This document shows, in pieces, positions 52,301 through 60,315 of a stretch of DNA of 64,000 nt (its first letter is position 1; the number at the start of each line of letters is the position of its first letter). Origin of the DNA: an uncultured Acidobacteriia bacterium (GTDB lineage: Bacteria > Acidobacteriota > Terriglobia > Bryobacterales > Bryobacteraceae); NCBI GenBank assembly GCA_903923395.1, contig CAIXXM010000130.1:1-64000 (forward strand), in the 5' to 3' direction. The notes under the pieces were generated by a model that saw only the letters and a list, made by a program, of their open reading frames with translations, did no database searches and was not told the DNA's origin. A program made the position numbers and the translations under genes.

Positions 52301-52592
52301 TCGGGTTCGGCCGTGCCGTCGCAAGAATGTAATAAGTGGTGTTCGGTGCCAGGCCCCCCACGGACAGCGCTATGTCCGTGGCCTGCACTGATTTGGTGTT
52401 GTACGGGTACACTCCACTGGAAGTCCCGTACCGCAGCATGAGCCAACTCGAAGGCGATGCGCTCACCAGCACACGGAACGAGGCATTGTCGGTCGCCGCC
52501 GTATCAACTGCAATCTTCGTGATCACCGGCGTTTGCGCCGATGCGGCACAGGCTGCGGCGAACAACAGGAATAACATTCTCATCTTCTTCAT
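49368..52592 (-). CDS. Large secreted right-handed beta-helix protein with Ig/Fn3-like domains
   Basis: A 1,074-residue exported protein; a signal peptide (MKKMRMLFLLFAAACAASA) is followed by an Fn3-like domain (SWLMLRYGTSSGVYPYNTK, GLAPNTTYYILATA). Residues ~280-800 are rich in short strands with Asn ladders (for example VIKSNIIRHSRTGIGCG, ITISNNLMYDMG, VTIKNNTGGLMQG), the mark of a parallel beta-helix as in pectate lyases. A second Fn3-like unit (SKDGGLSWTRTNDGG) and a final sandwich follow. Start ATG 52592 has GAGGA upstream. Polysaccharide binding or cleavage is likely; catalytic residues were not identified. Confidence 0.7.
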   Translation of the reverse strand: MKKMRMLFLLFAAACAASAQTPVITKIAVDTAATDNASFRVLVSASPSSWLMLRYGTSSGVYPYNTKSVQATDIALSVGGLAPNTTYYILATARPNPNDDTNICASAACGAREITVTTAAGTLQTPIPANVWKPAHPDTSGYTVVPMSVQNAATGECGAKQSVTSPDGWSVSAGDLMRTVLSKVGYGTVLEFDQGAACVVAYDSPLYFGGYRLAHKPLDPKAGGNLNSPNHRYIVMRTKAVNSADFPPYGVRITPAWSSRLAKFYIQNPTPKNIATGQVFDGEVGDAGIHHFWFENLEFAPSPSYTAPADALDPTAFQYFFRLGSSYQSANNTYLVLDRLYMHGWPPPFRQYTAIELGGNYQAMLSCYLSNIQTWRMSGWPMTAGGLDAAGTTLSIPQNTYRFQASTPMLGMTGPATATLTGALPSYSGTVVGNLYKDHLEIQYTATTGTTAGIQCQGCTALATATPATPANAYPLFTGSISGGVFSKLSWNVNCETCTSQYFSALGVQFSDLQAPGGPYTFDNNYMDGVGLGFYVDAQTSSYAHDDLTYTHNHNIWPKNYFVRDPDWIGWRFNVRQHWESKRGHRYNLSGNVFSYAWSYQNDGPAIFLSGRPNYNPQALSSGISDVVIKSNIIRHSRTGIGCGSISAIDGISQDSDPQPTSRITISNNLMYDMGRYLYCDTTNCPGFQSAYFELRPTCQNVTIKNNTGGLMQGDIPAWLYLGGGDMLGNYLEFENNILYMSMGASEGSPGTLWGAIIGDWPGPSSGYTGHDVKPGTSYTAGTNSSFVNVPPFKTMLDNTFVNIGQSVKTGNYVWKNNVGIAGYVGAANQMTNMTSSQLAAIVAQMPQGDQYIAGGTIAGREKAIGFTDVARFNYEITGRGPLNDGKGVDFNQLFSDAGMVTEVRTPLVAPTAALFKYKAPDTRACYVDMSKDGGLSWTRTNDGGGGQARTLRVTGLTQGSTYMYRILCYYEQANDGVLYTEYESDQNTSGSFRTPSAGIGKVLLEFTLPPNQGAAQMAVELQPLDGSSAVTHVCLESPCSFTAPVGDYTLTSRYLNPANVQVATGSAKTVSVR

Positions 52593-52642
52593 TCTGTCCT
52601 CTTGTTCCACTGCTACTCAGTTCGTCAAGGCCCGCAAAGGTT

Positions 52643-54448
52643 TCACTGTGCGCTCCATGAAAGCAACGTGCAGCTCACAGGATTGCTTGACGGACCGCCT
52701 GCGGCAAAGACCCATTGGTTGTAGCTTGAGGCCACACCATACCCGCCCAGGGTACGGGAAGCCAGTTGCGTATACACCAGCCCGTTTGGCGAGTACGAAA
52801 GCAGCAATGCGCTGCCGGTCAATTGCAGCCGGAAAAATGCCAGGGAAGAGTTTCCGGCTCCCTGATTGCCTTGAAACAAATTGAGTCCTGCCAGACCGTT
52901 CGCCCAGCTTTCCTCTTCGATCACGTTCGTTGTCGACGAGAATATGGATGAAATCATGAAAGCTGCACTGGTGGACGTGTTCAGCACCCCGACGGAACAG
53001 AAACCGGTCGGACCTGTAACAACCTGTGAAGCGCTGATGACAGCATTTAATGTTGTGCTGGAACCCATGGGCAAATACTGCGCGGCGAGTGACCCGCCAG
53101 ACTGCGTGAAACTCTTGCTTAACAGGTTGAGCGCTCCGCCCAGGCCTGATGTGGTGAACGTGGATCCCGTCATATTCAACCCGGTCCAGCCGGTTGCCGG
53201 CGGTGTTGTCGCATTGAAACCGAAAGGCAGATAACTGCCGCCGGTCGTTACCGTCCCGCCTCCAGAGCTGCCGGCGTTCTGTGTCCAGGTATTCATAGCG
53301 GTACAGGAATACACATTCTGCCCGGCCGTGGCATCGGTTGCGAAATATTGTTCCCCCACGCTGCAGTTCGATGACATGGAACCTTTCAGCCCGGTGGGCA
53401 TGGGGAGAACATGCTGGGCACCTGAGAAATCCTGGGTTCCCGCCGTGTAGGCGTTGCTCTGATTGGTTTGTACCAGAGTTGGAGGCAGCAATACAGTTCC
53501 TCCCGAACCACCTGAACTCCCGTCTAAAACCTCCCAGTAAGGTCCGCCTGCCAATACCGAATTATAAGCCAGCGTAATGTTCTTGTATGGCGTGCCACAG
53601 TCCCCGGAGTCCAGCGACCCACCCCCAGCCTTTCTGATCTGCACTGCCGCCAGGCCGTTGACGGAGAGTGTAGGTGCCCCGGTACAGGCCGCGTCAGGTT
53701 GCCAGTAGAGCCGCATTCCATTGACATATCCAGGGAACGTGGAACTTGTCGAACAGGTATACGCAGTCGGGTTCCCGCCCGAGGAAAAGCAATCCACCGG
53801 TGTGCCTGCCTGAAAATCCGACACGGAAAGGACCACCGCTGTATCAGCCGACAACTGGCGGTTGATGATCTGTACGCCGGCCCCCGGCTGCAGCAGTGTC
53901 CCGCTGGAATAGTAATTCGTGCCATCACTCCACAAAGACAAGCCTTGCAGTGGCGGGAGCAGAATCGATGAGGCACCATCAATGGTGGAAACAGCCGGAG
54001 TCACTGTTACATTTCCTGAGGAACCGTTGAACAGGAAGACCTTCCATGTGGAGTTCATTGAGCTGTTCCCTGCCTGGGGCAGGGACACAGCAACCTGCCC
54101 TGTTCCGGTGTATACGACATTCTTGCCGTTATCACCAGTCTGCAGTGTGTCCGTGCTCCCTGCCGCGGTTCGCACTCCACTCGTTCCTCCGCCGCCGCCT
54201 CCCGCGATTTGGGTCCACACGCCCGTGGCCGTACAGCCATACAGGTTCGAGCCTGGAGTCGCGTTCGTCAGAAAATAGGCCTGTCCGGAGGTGCAACTGG
54301 ACGGCAGGGCACTGCCCGTTTGAAATGGCTTGGTCGGGCCTATCGCTGACATGTCCGCCGATTGTGTCTGGGTGCGGATGTTCAGTTTGGTTTGTGCCGC
54401 GCACGCTCCGGCCAGCAAGAGGATCCACGGAAAAGATCTAAGTTTCAT
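52643..54448 (-). CDS. Secreted Gly/Ser/Thr-rich protein with duplicated module
   Basis: A ~601-residue exported protein; a signal peptide ends near ACAAQ. It has two copies of a module with the pattern YF-x-T/D-AT-x-G-x-N-x-Y-x-CTA followed by TWTQ or VWTQ and a glycine-rich stretch (IAGGGGGG; NAGSSGGG), near residues ~60-90 and ~380-410. Between and after them are threonine-rich beta segments; the C-terminal ~180 residues resemble a concanavalin-like sandwich (FFRLQLTGSALLLSYSPNG). It is 50 bases upstream of the beta-helix gene on the same strand. Possible phage-fibre-like adhesin or polysaccharide-associated surface protein; family not recognised. Confidence 0.6.
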   Translation of the reverse strand: MKLRSFPWILLLAGACAAQTKLNIRTQTQSADMSAIGPTKPFQTGSALPSSCTSGQAYFLTNATPGSNLYGCTATGVWTQIAGGGGGGTSGVRTAAGSTDTLQTGDNGKNVVYTGTGQVAVSLPQAGNSSMNSTWKVFLFNGSSGNVTVTPAVSTIDGASSILLPPLQGLSLWSDGTNYYSSGTLLQPGAGVQIINRQLSADTAVVLSVSDFQAGTPVDCFSSGGNPTAYTCSTSSTFPGYVNGMRLYWQPDAACTGAPTLSVNGLAAVQIRKAGGGSLDSGDCGTPYKNITLAYNSVLAGGPYWEVLDGSSGGSGGTVLLPPTLVQTNQSNAYTAGTQDFSGAQHVLPMPTGLKGSMSSNCSVGEQYFATDATAGQNVYSCTAMNTWTQNAGSSGGGTVTTGGSYLPFGFNATTPPATGWTGLNMTGSTFTTSGLGGALNLLSKSFTQSGGSLAAQYLPMGSSTTLNAVISASQVVTGPTGFCSVGVLNTSTSAAFMISSIFSSTTNVIEEESWANGLAGLNLFQGNQGAGNSSLAFFRLQLTGSALLLSYSPNGLVYTQLASRTLGGYGVASSYNQWVFAAGGPSSNPVSCTLLSWSAQ

Positions 54449-54621
54449 AGTCAAAAGTGTTGTTCCCAACTCCCGGTTTCAAGCTAATGCCCAGTGGCAG
54501 CGCCTGCGGGACAGGAATTATCCAAGTGACTGATAAAACAATGGAAAAAAAACGGAAAACCGTGTGATGATGCTTTCGAAGGAATGGCCCACAGCCGCCA
54601 TTCTTCCCCCCGCCCGGGTTC

Positions 54622-55743
54622 CTAAGCAGTTTTGACGTTCGTGTCACGGGCTCTGTGTTGCCCGATCTGCCAAGTCAGGACAGAAGTGACACTGTAGTTC
54701 CAGACCGAGCTGAGCACGATGCCGGTTATGCCGGCGATAGCCCAGGGAACGCCCTGACTCCTCAATAACGTCGCCACCGCAATGTTACTCAGGCCGCCCA
54801 GAGCACAGGCCGCACAGAAAGCAATCAGCCCTTTGGACACACTGACCCAGCCCCGCAATTTGGTGGTCCGGTGGGTGATGAGGTTGTTCAGCAGGAAATT
54901 GGAAATCATGGACACTGCCGTTGCGATGATCTGCGCCCGCAGAAACGTGGTGTATCCCGTCCGGTACAGCGCCGTCACAATGGCCAGATAAATCAACACC
55001 CCGGTGGCACCCACTATCGAGAAAAGCGCGAAGGTCAGCGGGATGGTGTAGCCAAGCAGTTTGTCCGCCAGCAGCACAAAATACTCGATTCCTACCGTGA
55101 TGCTCAGTTTGCTTTCGCCGTGCACGCGATCCCGGAAAACATATGGAATTTCCCGCACCGAGACTGGGCCCGGGCTCGAAGCAATCAGATCCAGCAGAAT
55201 CTTGAAGCCAATGCCGGAAACCCGGTAAATCACCTTGCTGAGATAGCTCCGCGTAATCACGAAGAACCCGCTCATCGGGTCTGAGAGTTCCTGGGATGTG
55301 ATGATCAGGCTCAGCCGCCGCCCCAGATTACTAAGCTTCACACGCTGTTCGGAAAAGGAGCCCATGCCGCCCTCTACTGCGTTGCGGCTGCCTATGACAA
55401 CGTCCGTACCCGGGACCTGTGCCGCCGCCAGCATTCTGGGCAGAATGGTTTCGTCGTGCTGCAAATCCCCGTCCATCACAGCGAGATAGGGAGCGCAACT
55501 GGCCAGCATGCCTTCGAGACAGGCCGACGCAAGACCCCTGCGCCCGATACGCTGAATGACCCGCACACGGGGATCCGTCAGGCCAAGCGCGCGGCATTCA
55601 TCCGATGTTCCATCCCGCGAATCATCATCCACGAAGATGACTTCCCAGTCGATGCCAGCAAGGCATGCCGACAGCCGCTCCACGATCGGGCGTATATTAT
55701 CCCGTTCGTTCAGCGTCGGAATCACAACAGAGAGTTGAACCAT
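54622..55743 (-). CDS. GT2 polyprenyl-phosphate sugar transferase fused to GtrA domain
   Basis: A 373-residue protein. Residues 1-225 form a dolichol-phosphate mannosyltransferase-like GT2 domain: VVIPTLNERDN, VDDDSRDGT, MDGDLQHD, and GSRNAVEGGMG. Residues ~235-360 are a GtrA-like module with four membrane helices (TFALFSIVGATGVLIYLAIV, ISNFLLNNLITHRT, ALGGLSNIAVATLL, SSVWNYSVTSV). The fusion should load a sugar on undecaprenyl phosphate and flip or hand over the product, feeding the GT-C enzymes next door. Confidence 0.9.
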   Translation of the reverse strand: MVQLSVVIPTLNERDNIRPIVERLSACLAGIDWEVIFVDDDSRDGTSDECRALGLTDPRVRVIQRIGRRGLASACLEGMLASCAPYLAVMDGDLQHDETILPRMLAAAQVPGTDVVIGSRNAVEGGMGSFSEQRVKLSNLGRRLSLIITSQELSDPMSGFFVITRSYLSKVIYRVSGIGFKILLDLIASSPGPVSVREIPYVFRDRVHGESKLSITVGIEYFVLLADKLLGYTIPLTFALFSIVGATGVLIYLAIVTALYRTGYTTFLRAQIIATAVSMISNFLLNNLITHRTTKLRGWVSVSKGLIAFCAACALGGLSNIAVATLLRSQGVPWAIAGITGIVLSSVWNYSVTSVLTWQIGQHRARDTNVKTA

Positions 55744-55998
55744 AAGGTGATTTATCTTACTTCCGGCAGCGTCTCTGACATACTACCGCTGTGCTTGAAA
55801 TCCCCGGCGGGCTGCAGCGCTCCACCGAATTCACATATGAACATCCGGGAAAATCTGACAACAATAGATCACCGGCAACTTCGTTTCACTGCCAAATGGT
55901 TTCATGTGTACGATATTTAACAAATTCAAAGGGCGTCCTTGCAATGACTGTTGACGGGCTTATGAGTGAGCAACAGGTATTCTTAGAGCTAGAGTTAA

Positions 55999-57546
55999 AT
56001 GCAAAAGTCGACAACGGGGCCACTGGGAATTCATACAACACTGCATAAAGCCGGTGTCCGGTTGTCTGCCAGGCAAATTCGCTGGTGTTGCGTTATCCTC
56101 TGCCTGCTGATCTTTTTGACGGCCTCTCTGACCGCTGCCCGCAACCGGCTCCCCTGGAGTGATGAGGGTTGGTTTTCAAGTGCGGCCCACACACTCGCCA
56201 CGCAAGGTTTTATGGGAACTCCGGTACTGGATTCCCGGCTTGAATTGCCGCGTATTCAACAGCGCACTTTCTGGGTGATGCCGCTTTTTCTTTTGGGACA
56301 GGCCGCTTGGTACAAGGTGTTTCCTGACACTATTCTGTCCACCAGAGCTTTCACTATAGTTTCTGCGCTGGGTGCTCTGCTCGCATTTTATTTTTTCCTC
56401 ACAGGACTGCTCCGCGAAAAAAACGTACCACTTCTGGCCGCTTGTCTGCTGTCAGTCAGTTTCATCTTTATCGATAATGCGGGCTTTGCCCGTCCCGACG
56501 TCCTGTGTGGTGCCTTCGGTCTTGCCGGTCTTGCCGTTTTCCTCGCTCTTCGCGAAAGCCGCTGGCTGCTTTCACTTTTCCTGGCCAATACCTTCATTGC
56601 CGCCAGTGGCTTCACTCACCCCAATGGCCTCTTCCACTTTTTTGGCCTGGCTGTTCTGGTCTTGTGGTTTGACCGCCGCCGGCTCAATGTTCCTGCTCTG
56701 GCCATGGCAGCTCTGCCCTATTTGCTCTTCGCCCTCGGCTGGGGGCTTTATATTGCGCAGGATGTCAACGCCTTCACCCTTCAGATGAAATCCAACGGCA
56801 CCAATGACCGCTGGACTTCAACACTCAACCCTTTTTTGATTGTCTGGAATGAGATCTCGCAGCGTTATTTCGTTGCCTTCGGTTTGGTCACCGGAGGGTT
56901 CGGATACCTGAAAGCTCTTGCCCTGGGGGCATATATATCAGGAGTCGCCGGCTGTCTTGCGGATTCCAGCTTGCGCCGCAGACCGGAGGTCCGCCTGCTC
57001 TTCATACTGCTGGCCGTGTATTTCGCCGGCATGTCCGTATTCAATCAGAAGCTGAGCTACTATCTGGTCCACATTCTTCCTTTCTATATCGCCCTGCTGG
57101 CGCTTTGGATTGTGGCGTTGTGGATTCGCAGACCGGGGCTCCGCTTTGTGATTGCCCCCGCCTTGCTTCTGCTCTGCTCTGTGGAAACCACGGGAATTTT
57201 TCTCAAGGCAAGGGCACAGCAGTACATGCTGGAGCAAAGTCCCGCCATGCAATTTGTCGAAGCGAATACTCCCAAAGCCGGATTCATCGCAGGTTCTGCG
57301 TCTCTCCTCTATGAACTTCACTTCGATCCAAGGCTGCATGACGATCCCTATCTTGGTCTTCGCAAAGGCATATTCCCCGACGTGGTGATCATCGATCCCC
57401 TCTATAAAGACCTCTACCAGGAGTGGTCTGCCGGATACCCGTCCCGAATCAAAGACATCCGGCAAAGACTCTCTCTTTACAGACTGGCGTTTCACAACAA
57501 CGACTATGAGATTTATCTCCCGGCCTTCCAGAAACCACCTGTTTGA
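55999..57546 (+). CDS. GT-C fold membrane glycosyltransferase (PMT/GT39-like)
   Basis: A 515-residue protein with about 10-12 hydrophobic segments. Near residue 51, in the first periplasmic loop, is LPWSDEGWFSSAA, which has the acidic DE pair typical of the PMT/ArnT class that uses polyprenyl-phosphate sugars; a hydrophilic C-terminal ~90 residues follows the last helix. It converges with the second GT-C gene (9-base gap). Donor could be the lipid sugar made by the 54622 GT2-GtrA protein. Start ATG 55999; the ~255 bases upstream hold a doubtful small frame and the promoter region. Confidence 0.78.
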   Translation: MQKSTTGPLGIHTTLHKAGVRLSARQIRWCCVILCLLIFLTASLTAARNRLPWSDEGWFSSAAHTLATQGFMGTPVLDSRLELPRIQQRTFWVMPLFLLGQAAWYKVFPDTILSTRAFTIVSALGALLAFYFFLTGLLREKNVPLLAACLLSVSFIFIDNAGFARPDVLCGAFGLAGLAVFLALRESRWLLSLFLANTFIAASGFTHPNGLFHFFGLAVLVLWFDRRRLNVPALAMAALPYLLFALGWGLYIAQDVNAFTLQMKSNGTNDRWTSTLNPFLIVWNEISQRYFVAFGLVTGGFGYLKALALGAYISGVAGCLADSSLRRRPEVRLLFILLAVYFAGMSVFNQKLSYYLVHILPFYIALLALWIVALWIRRPGLRFVIAPALLLLCSVETTGIFLKARAQQYMLEQSPAMQFVEANTPKAGFIAGSASLLYELHFDPRLHDDPYLGLRKGIFPDVVIIDPLYKDLYQEWSAGYPSRIKDIRQRLSLYRLAFHNNDYEIYLPAFQKPPV

Positions 57547-57555
57547 CCGAACCGG

Positions 57556-59358
57556 TTACTCCACAATCGTTGTGAAAATCCCCTCATCAACGCCACCGCG
57601 GGGCCGGAATACCAGGCTTGCCGTTCGTTGACCGGCGTAAACATCGGCCTCCGGGTACCGGGCAATGAGCCGCAGGGACGCCACACCGTCCTGCGGGATA
57701 CTGGCCAGGCGCAGCGTGCGTTCCGCCGTGAGACCCGGCGGGGTAACGATCAGCAATTCCCCGTTTGGCTTGGGCGAATAGCGAATCTTGTGCTTGAGCA
57801 GGTAAAAATCGATACTTGAATCAAACACATCAGCACAAATAAACTGTCCACCCTGGGCGAGTCTTTCCTGCATTCCCATCGCAACTGCTTCAGCGCTTCT
57901 GCCGCCGAAAGCCTCCGGCCCGGAGTGCCGCAGCGACTTGAATCGCAAAACCTCCGCACCCATCCACCCCGACATTCCGGCAGCCAGCAGCACGGCTGCC
58001 AAACTGTACCGGCTCCCGGCCTTTCGCAGCATCGCATCCAGTCCCACTCCCGCTGTGGCCAGGAACAACGGCAACAGAAACAGCCACGTCCTGCGGGGCG
58101 GCACCACACCCTGCACCGGCAACAGGCATGCCGCAAGCAGGAGAGTCAACAGCAGAACCCCGGCAGGACTCCGCAGGAGCGTTTTCCGGCTCATGAAGAC
58201 CAGCAACAGTCCGGCAACAATCAGGCCAGAGGTCACCAGCGGCAAATCAAGATTCCAATACACCCACAGAGATCTCCACTCCTGGATGGACAGCGGCATC
58301 CACTGCTCACGCGGTACCGGTGCGGCCCACTTGTTCCGGACGATTCCCGCGAGTCCAACAGTTACCACTGGTGGTGTGTAGCAGGCTAAAGTCAGGGCAC
58401 CGGCGAGTAACATCGCATAAATGGTTCTCCTGCGGTTGCTGTCCGTGAGCAGCATGTAGCAAAATGCTCCGCCTACCCCATAGAGCATTGTTGGCACGGA
58501 GTAAAGTGCCAGGGCTGCCGCGATTGCGATATAAGGCCAGGTGCTCCGGTGGCCCCTGCGGGTCACCTCGATCATGCAAACCATTACCATCAGAAACATT
58601 GCCCCCAGACCATAGCCGCGGGCATTGAAGGAAAACTCAATTAACGGCGAACTTGCACTGACAAGTGCCATCGCAAGGATGCCGGCGTTTTTCCCTCGTG
58701 ACAGGCGGACCGCTGTATACGTGACCGGCACCATCAAAAGTCCTGTCACAAACACCGGCAGCCGCACCGCCCATTCCGACGTCCCAAACACCAGCCACGA
58801 GATATGCATCAGCAGAGTGTTCAAAAGGTGATTGTTGGCCGTGTAGTAAGCCATGCCAACAAATGCCGGCCGCGAGCCATAGTAGAGAAACGAATAGGCC
58901 TCATCCTTGCGGATCGGTTCCCCGAGAAAGGTATACCGCAGCCAGACCGCCCACAGCAGTATCGCCGCCAGCGCGGCCAGATGCAGCGGGTCACTTTTGA
59001 GCGATCCCAGTGCCCCGCCCAATGCCCGCCATTGTCCTGCCAAATCTTCCTGCAACCACCTCTTCAGCACCCGCCGGATTGCTTCGGCGAATCGAAGCAA
59101 AGCAAGACCCACCAGCACCAGTACAAAGCCAAGTGCCCGCAGAGCCATAACGATCTTGCTATACAGCGCCGGCGTGAAACGGTCCAGGTAGCCGGCAGGA
59201 ATCGACGACCCTGCAACCGCCTTCAGGGTTTCGAATGACATCGTCGAAACACGCATCATATAAACGGCGGCACACAACAGGATGACCGCCATAATCCGCA
59301 CGAACAATACCGTGGCGGAAGTTCGCCGTCCCTGATCATGTGGTAGTAAATCCGGCAT
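57556..59358 (-). CDS. GT-C fold membrane glycosyltransferase (GT39-like)
   Basis: A 600-residue polytopic protein with about 12 hydrophobic segments. A periplasmic loop near residue 150 has FLGEPIRKDEAYSFLYYGS with the KDEA acidic pair, followed by YTANNHLLNTLLMHI, both typical of the PMT-like family. The last ~120 residues are soluble. Probably transfers a sugar from a lipid donor outside the cytoplasm. The gene between 57546 and 59358 has no other features; the gap to the GT2 gene at 59529 is ~170 bases and holds nothing recognised. Confidence 0.8.
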   Translation of the reverse strand: MPDLLPHDQGRRTSATVLFVRIMAVILLCAAVYMMRVSTMSFETLKAVAGSSIPAGYLDRFTPALYSKIVMALRALGFVLVLVGLALLRFAEAIRRVLKRWLQEDLAGQWRALGGALGSLKSDPLHLAALAAILLWAVWLRYTFLGEPIRKDEAYSFLYYGSRPAFVGMAYYTANNHLLNTLLMHISWLVFGTSEWAVRLPVFVTGLLMVPVTYTAVRLSRGKNAGILAMALVSASSPLIEFSFNARGYGLGAMFLMVMVCMIEVTRRGHRSTWPYIAIAAALALYSVPTMLYGVGGAFCYMLLTDSNRRRTIYAMLLAGALTLACYTPPVVTVGLAGIVRNKWAAPVPREQWMPLSIQEWRSLWVYWNLDLPLVTSGLIVAGLLLVFMSRKTLLRSPAGVLLLTLLLAACLLPVQGVVPPRRTWLFLLPLFLATAGVGLDAMLRKAGSRYSLAAVLLAAGMSGWMGAEVLRFKSLRHSGPEAFGGRSAEAVAMGMQERLAQGGQFICADVFDSSIDFYLLKHKIRYSPKPNGELLIVTPPGLTAERTLRLASIPQDGVASLRLIARYPEADVYAGQRTASLVFRPRGGVDEGIFTTIVE

Positions 59359-59528
59359 AGAAAAACGGACCCTCTGGAGCGGAACGCCTCTTTAAACTGA
59401 CAGGCAGAGCTTCAATAGTAATACACAGGAGTGCCGCTGAAAGATCTGGAATTCGTCAGATGAGGTCTTGCGGGTGAGGTCTTGCGGGCGGCTTTGGGCC
59501 GGTTTCTCTGATAAACTCAGGTTTGTTC

Positions 59529-60290
59529 ATGAAGCCGATTTCCCGCCGCTGCCTCACCGTTATTATTCCCGCCTATAACGAAGAGGCAACGATCGAGCAG
59601 GTGATCCGAAAAATTCTCCTGCTGGAAGCTCTCCATGAAGTAATCGTTGTCAACGATTGCTCCAAAGACAGAACCGGCGACATTGTCGCGGAACTCGCCC
59701 GCTCGGAACCGCGCATCCGGCTCCTGCAGCATCCCGTCAACAAAGGCAAAACCGAAGGCCTGAAAACAGGCTTCGCCGCCGCGTCCGGTGAGATTGTCAT
59801 CGTGCAGGATGCCGATCTCGAGTATGATCCCGTTGAGATTCCCGAGGTCATACAGCCCATCCTCGACAACCAGGCCGATGTTGTCTACGGCTCCAGATTC
59901 CTGGTTAGGAAAGCTGCCAGGGTTCTCTATTTCTACCACTACCTCGCCAACAAAGCGCTGACCTTCTTTTCCAATCTGCTGACGAATATCAATCTGACCG
60001 ACGTGGAGACAGGCTACAAAGCTTTCCGCACCGGCATCATCAAGGAAATGACGATCACCTCAAGCGGCTTCGGCTGCGAGATTGAGATGACAGCCAAACT
60101 GGCCAAGCTCGGCTGCGCCATTTATGAGGTTCCCATCAGCTATTACGGGCGCACTTACGAGCAGGGAAAGAAGATCGGCCTCCCCGACGGCATCGCCGCT
60201 CTCTGGTACATCGTGAAGTACAACCTGTTCTGTTCCCTCCAGGCTTCCTACCGGACAGTACCCGACCTCGATAAACTCCGCTCCAACTGA
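59529..60290 (+). CDS. Glycosyltransferase family 2, polyprenyl-phosphate type
   Basis: A ~253-residue GT2 enzyme: VIIPAYNEEATIEQV, VNDCSKDRTGD, QDADLEYDP, YGSRFL, and LTNINLTDVETGYKAFR, the standard DPM1-like layout. Start ATG 59529. No membrane helix, so it needs a separate partner. It is followed by a radical SAM gene (25-base gap), GT4, a VanZ-like protein and a nucleotide-sugar dehydrogenase on the same strand. Confidence 0.92.
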   Translation: MKPISRRCLTVIIPAYNEEATIEQVIRKILLLEALHEVIVVNDCSKDRTGDIVAELARSEPRIRLLQHPVNKGKTEGLKTGFAAASGEIVIVQDADLEYDPVEIPEVIQPILDNQADVVYGSRFLVRKAARVLYFYHYLANKALTFFSNLLTNINLTDVETGYKAFRTGIIKEMTITSSGFGCEIEMTAKLAKLGCAIYEVPISYYGRTYEQGKKIGLPDGIAALWYIVKYNLFCSLQASYRTVPDLDKLRSN

Positions 60291-60315
60291 CCTATACTGC
60301 GAGATAGGTTTCTGT

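Noticed and set aside
55791-56048. Small 85-residue open frame before the GT-C gene
   Set aside because: No ribosome binding site, unlike any family and overlapping the GT-C start; probably leader DNA.
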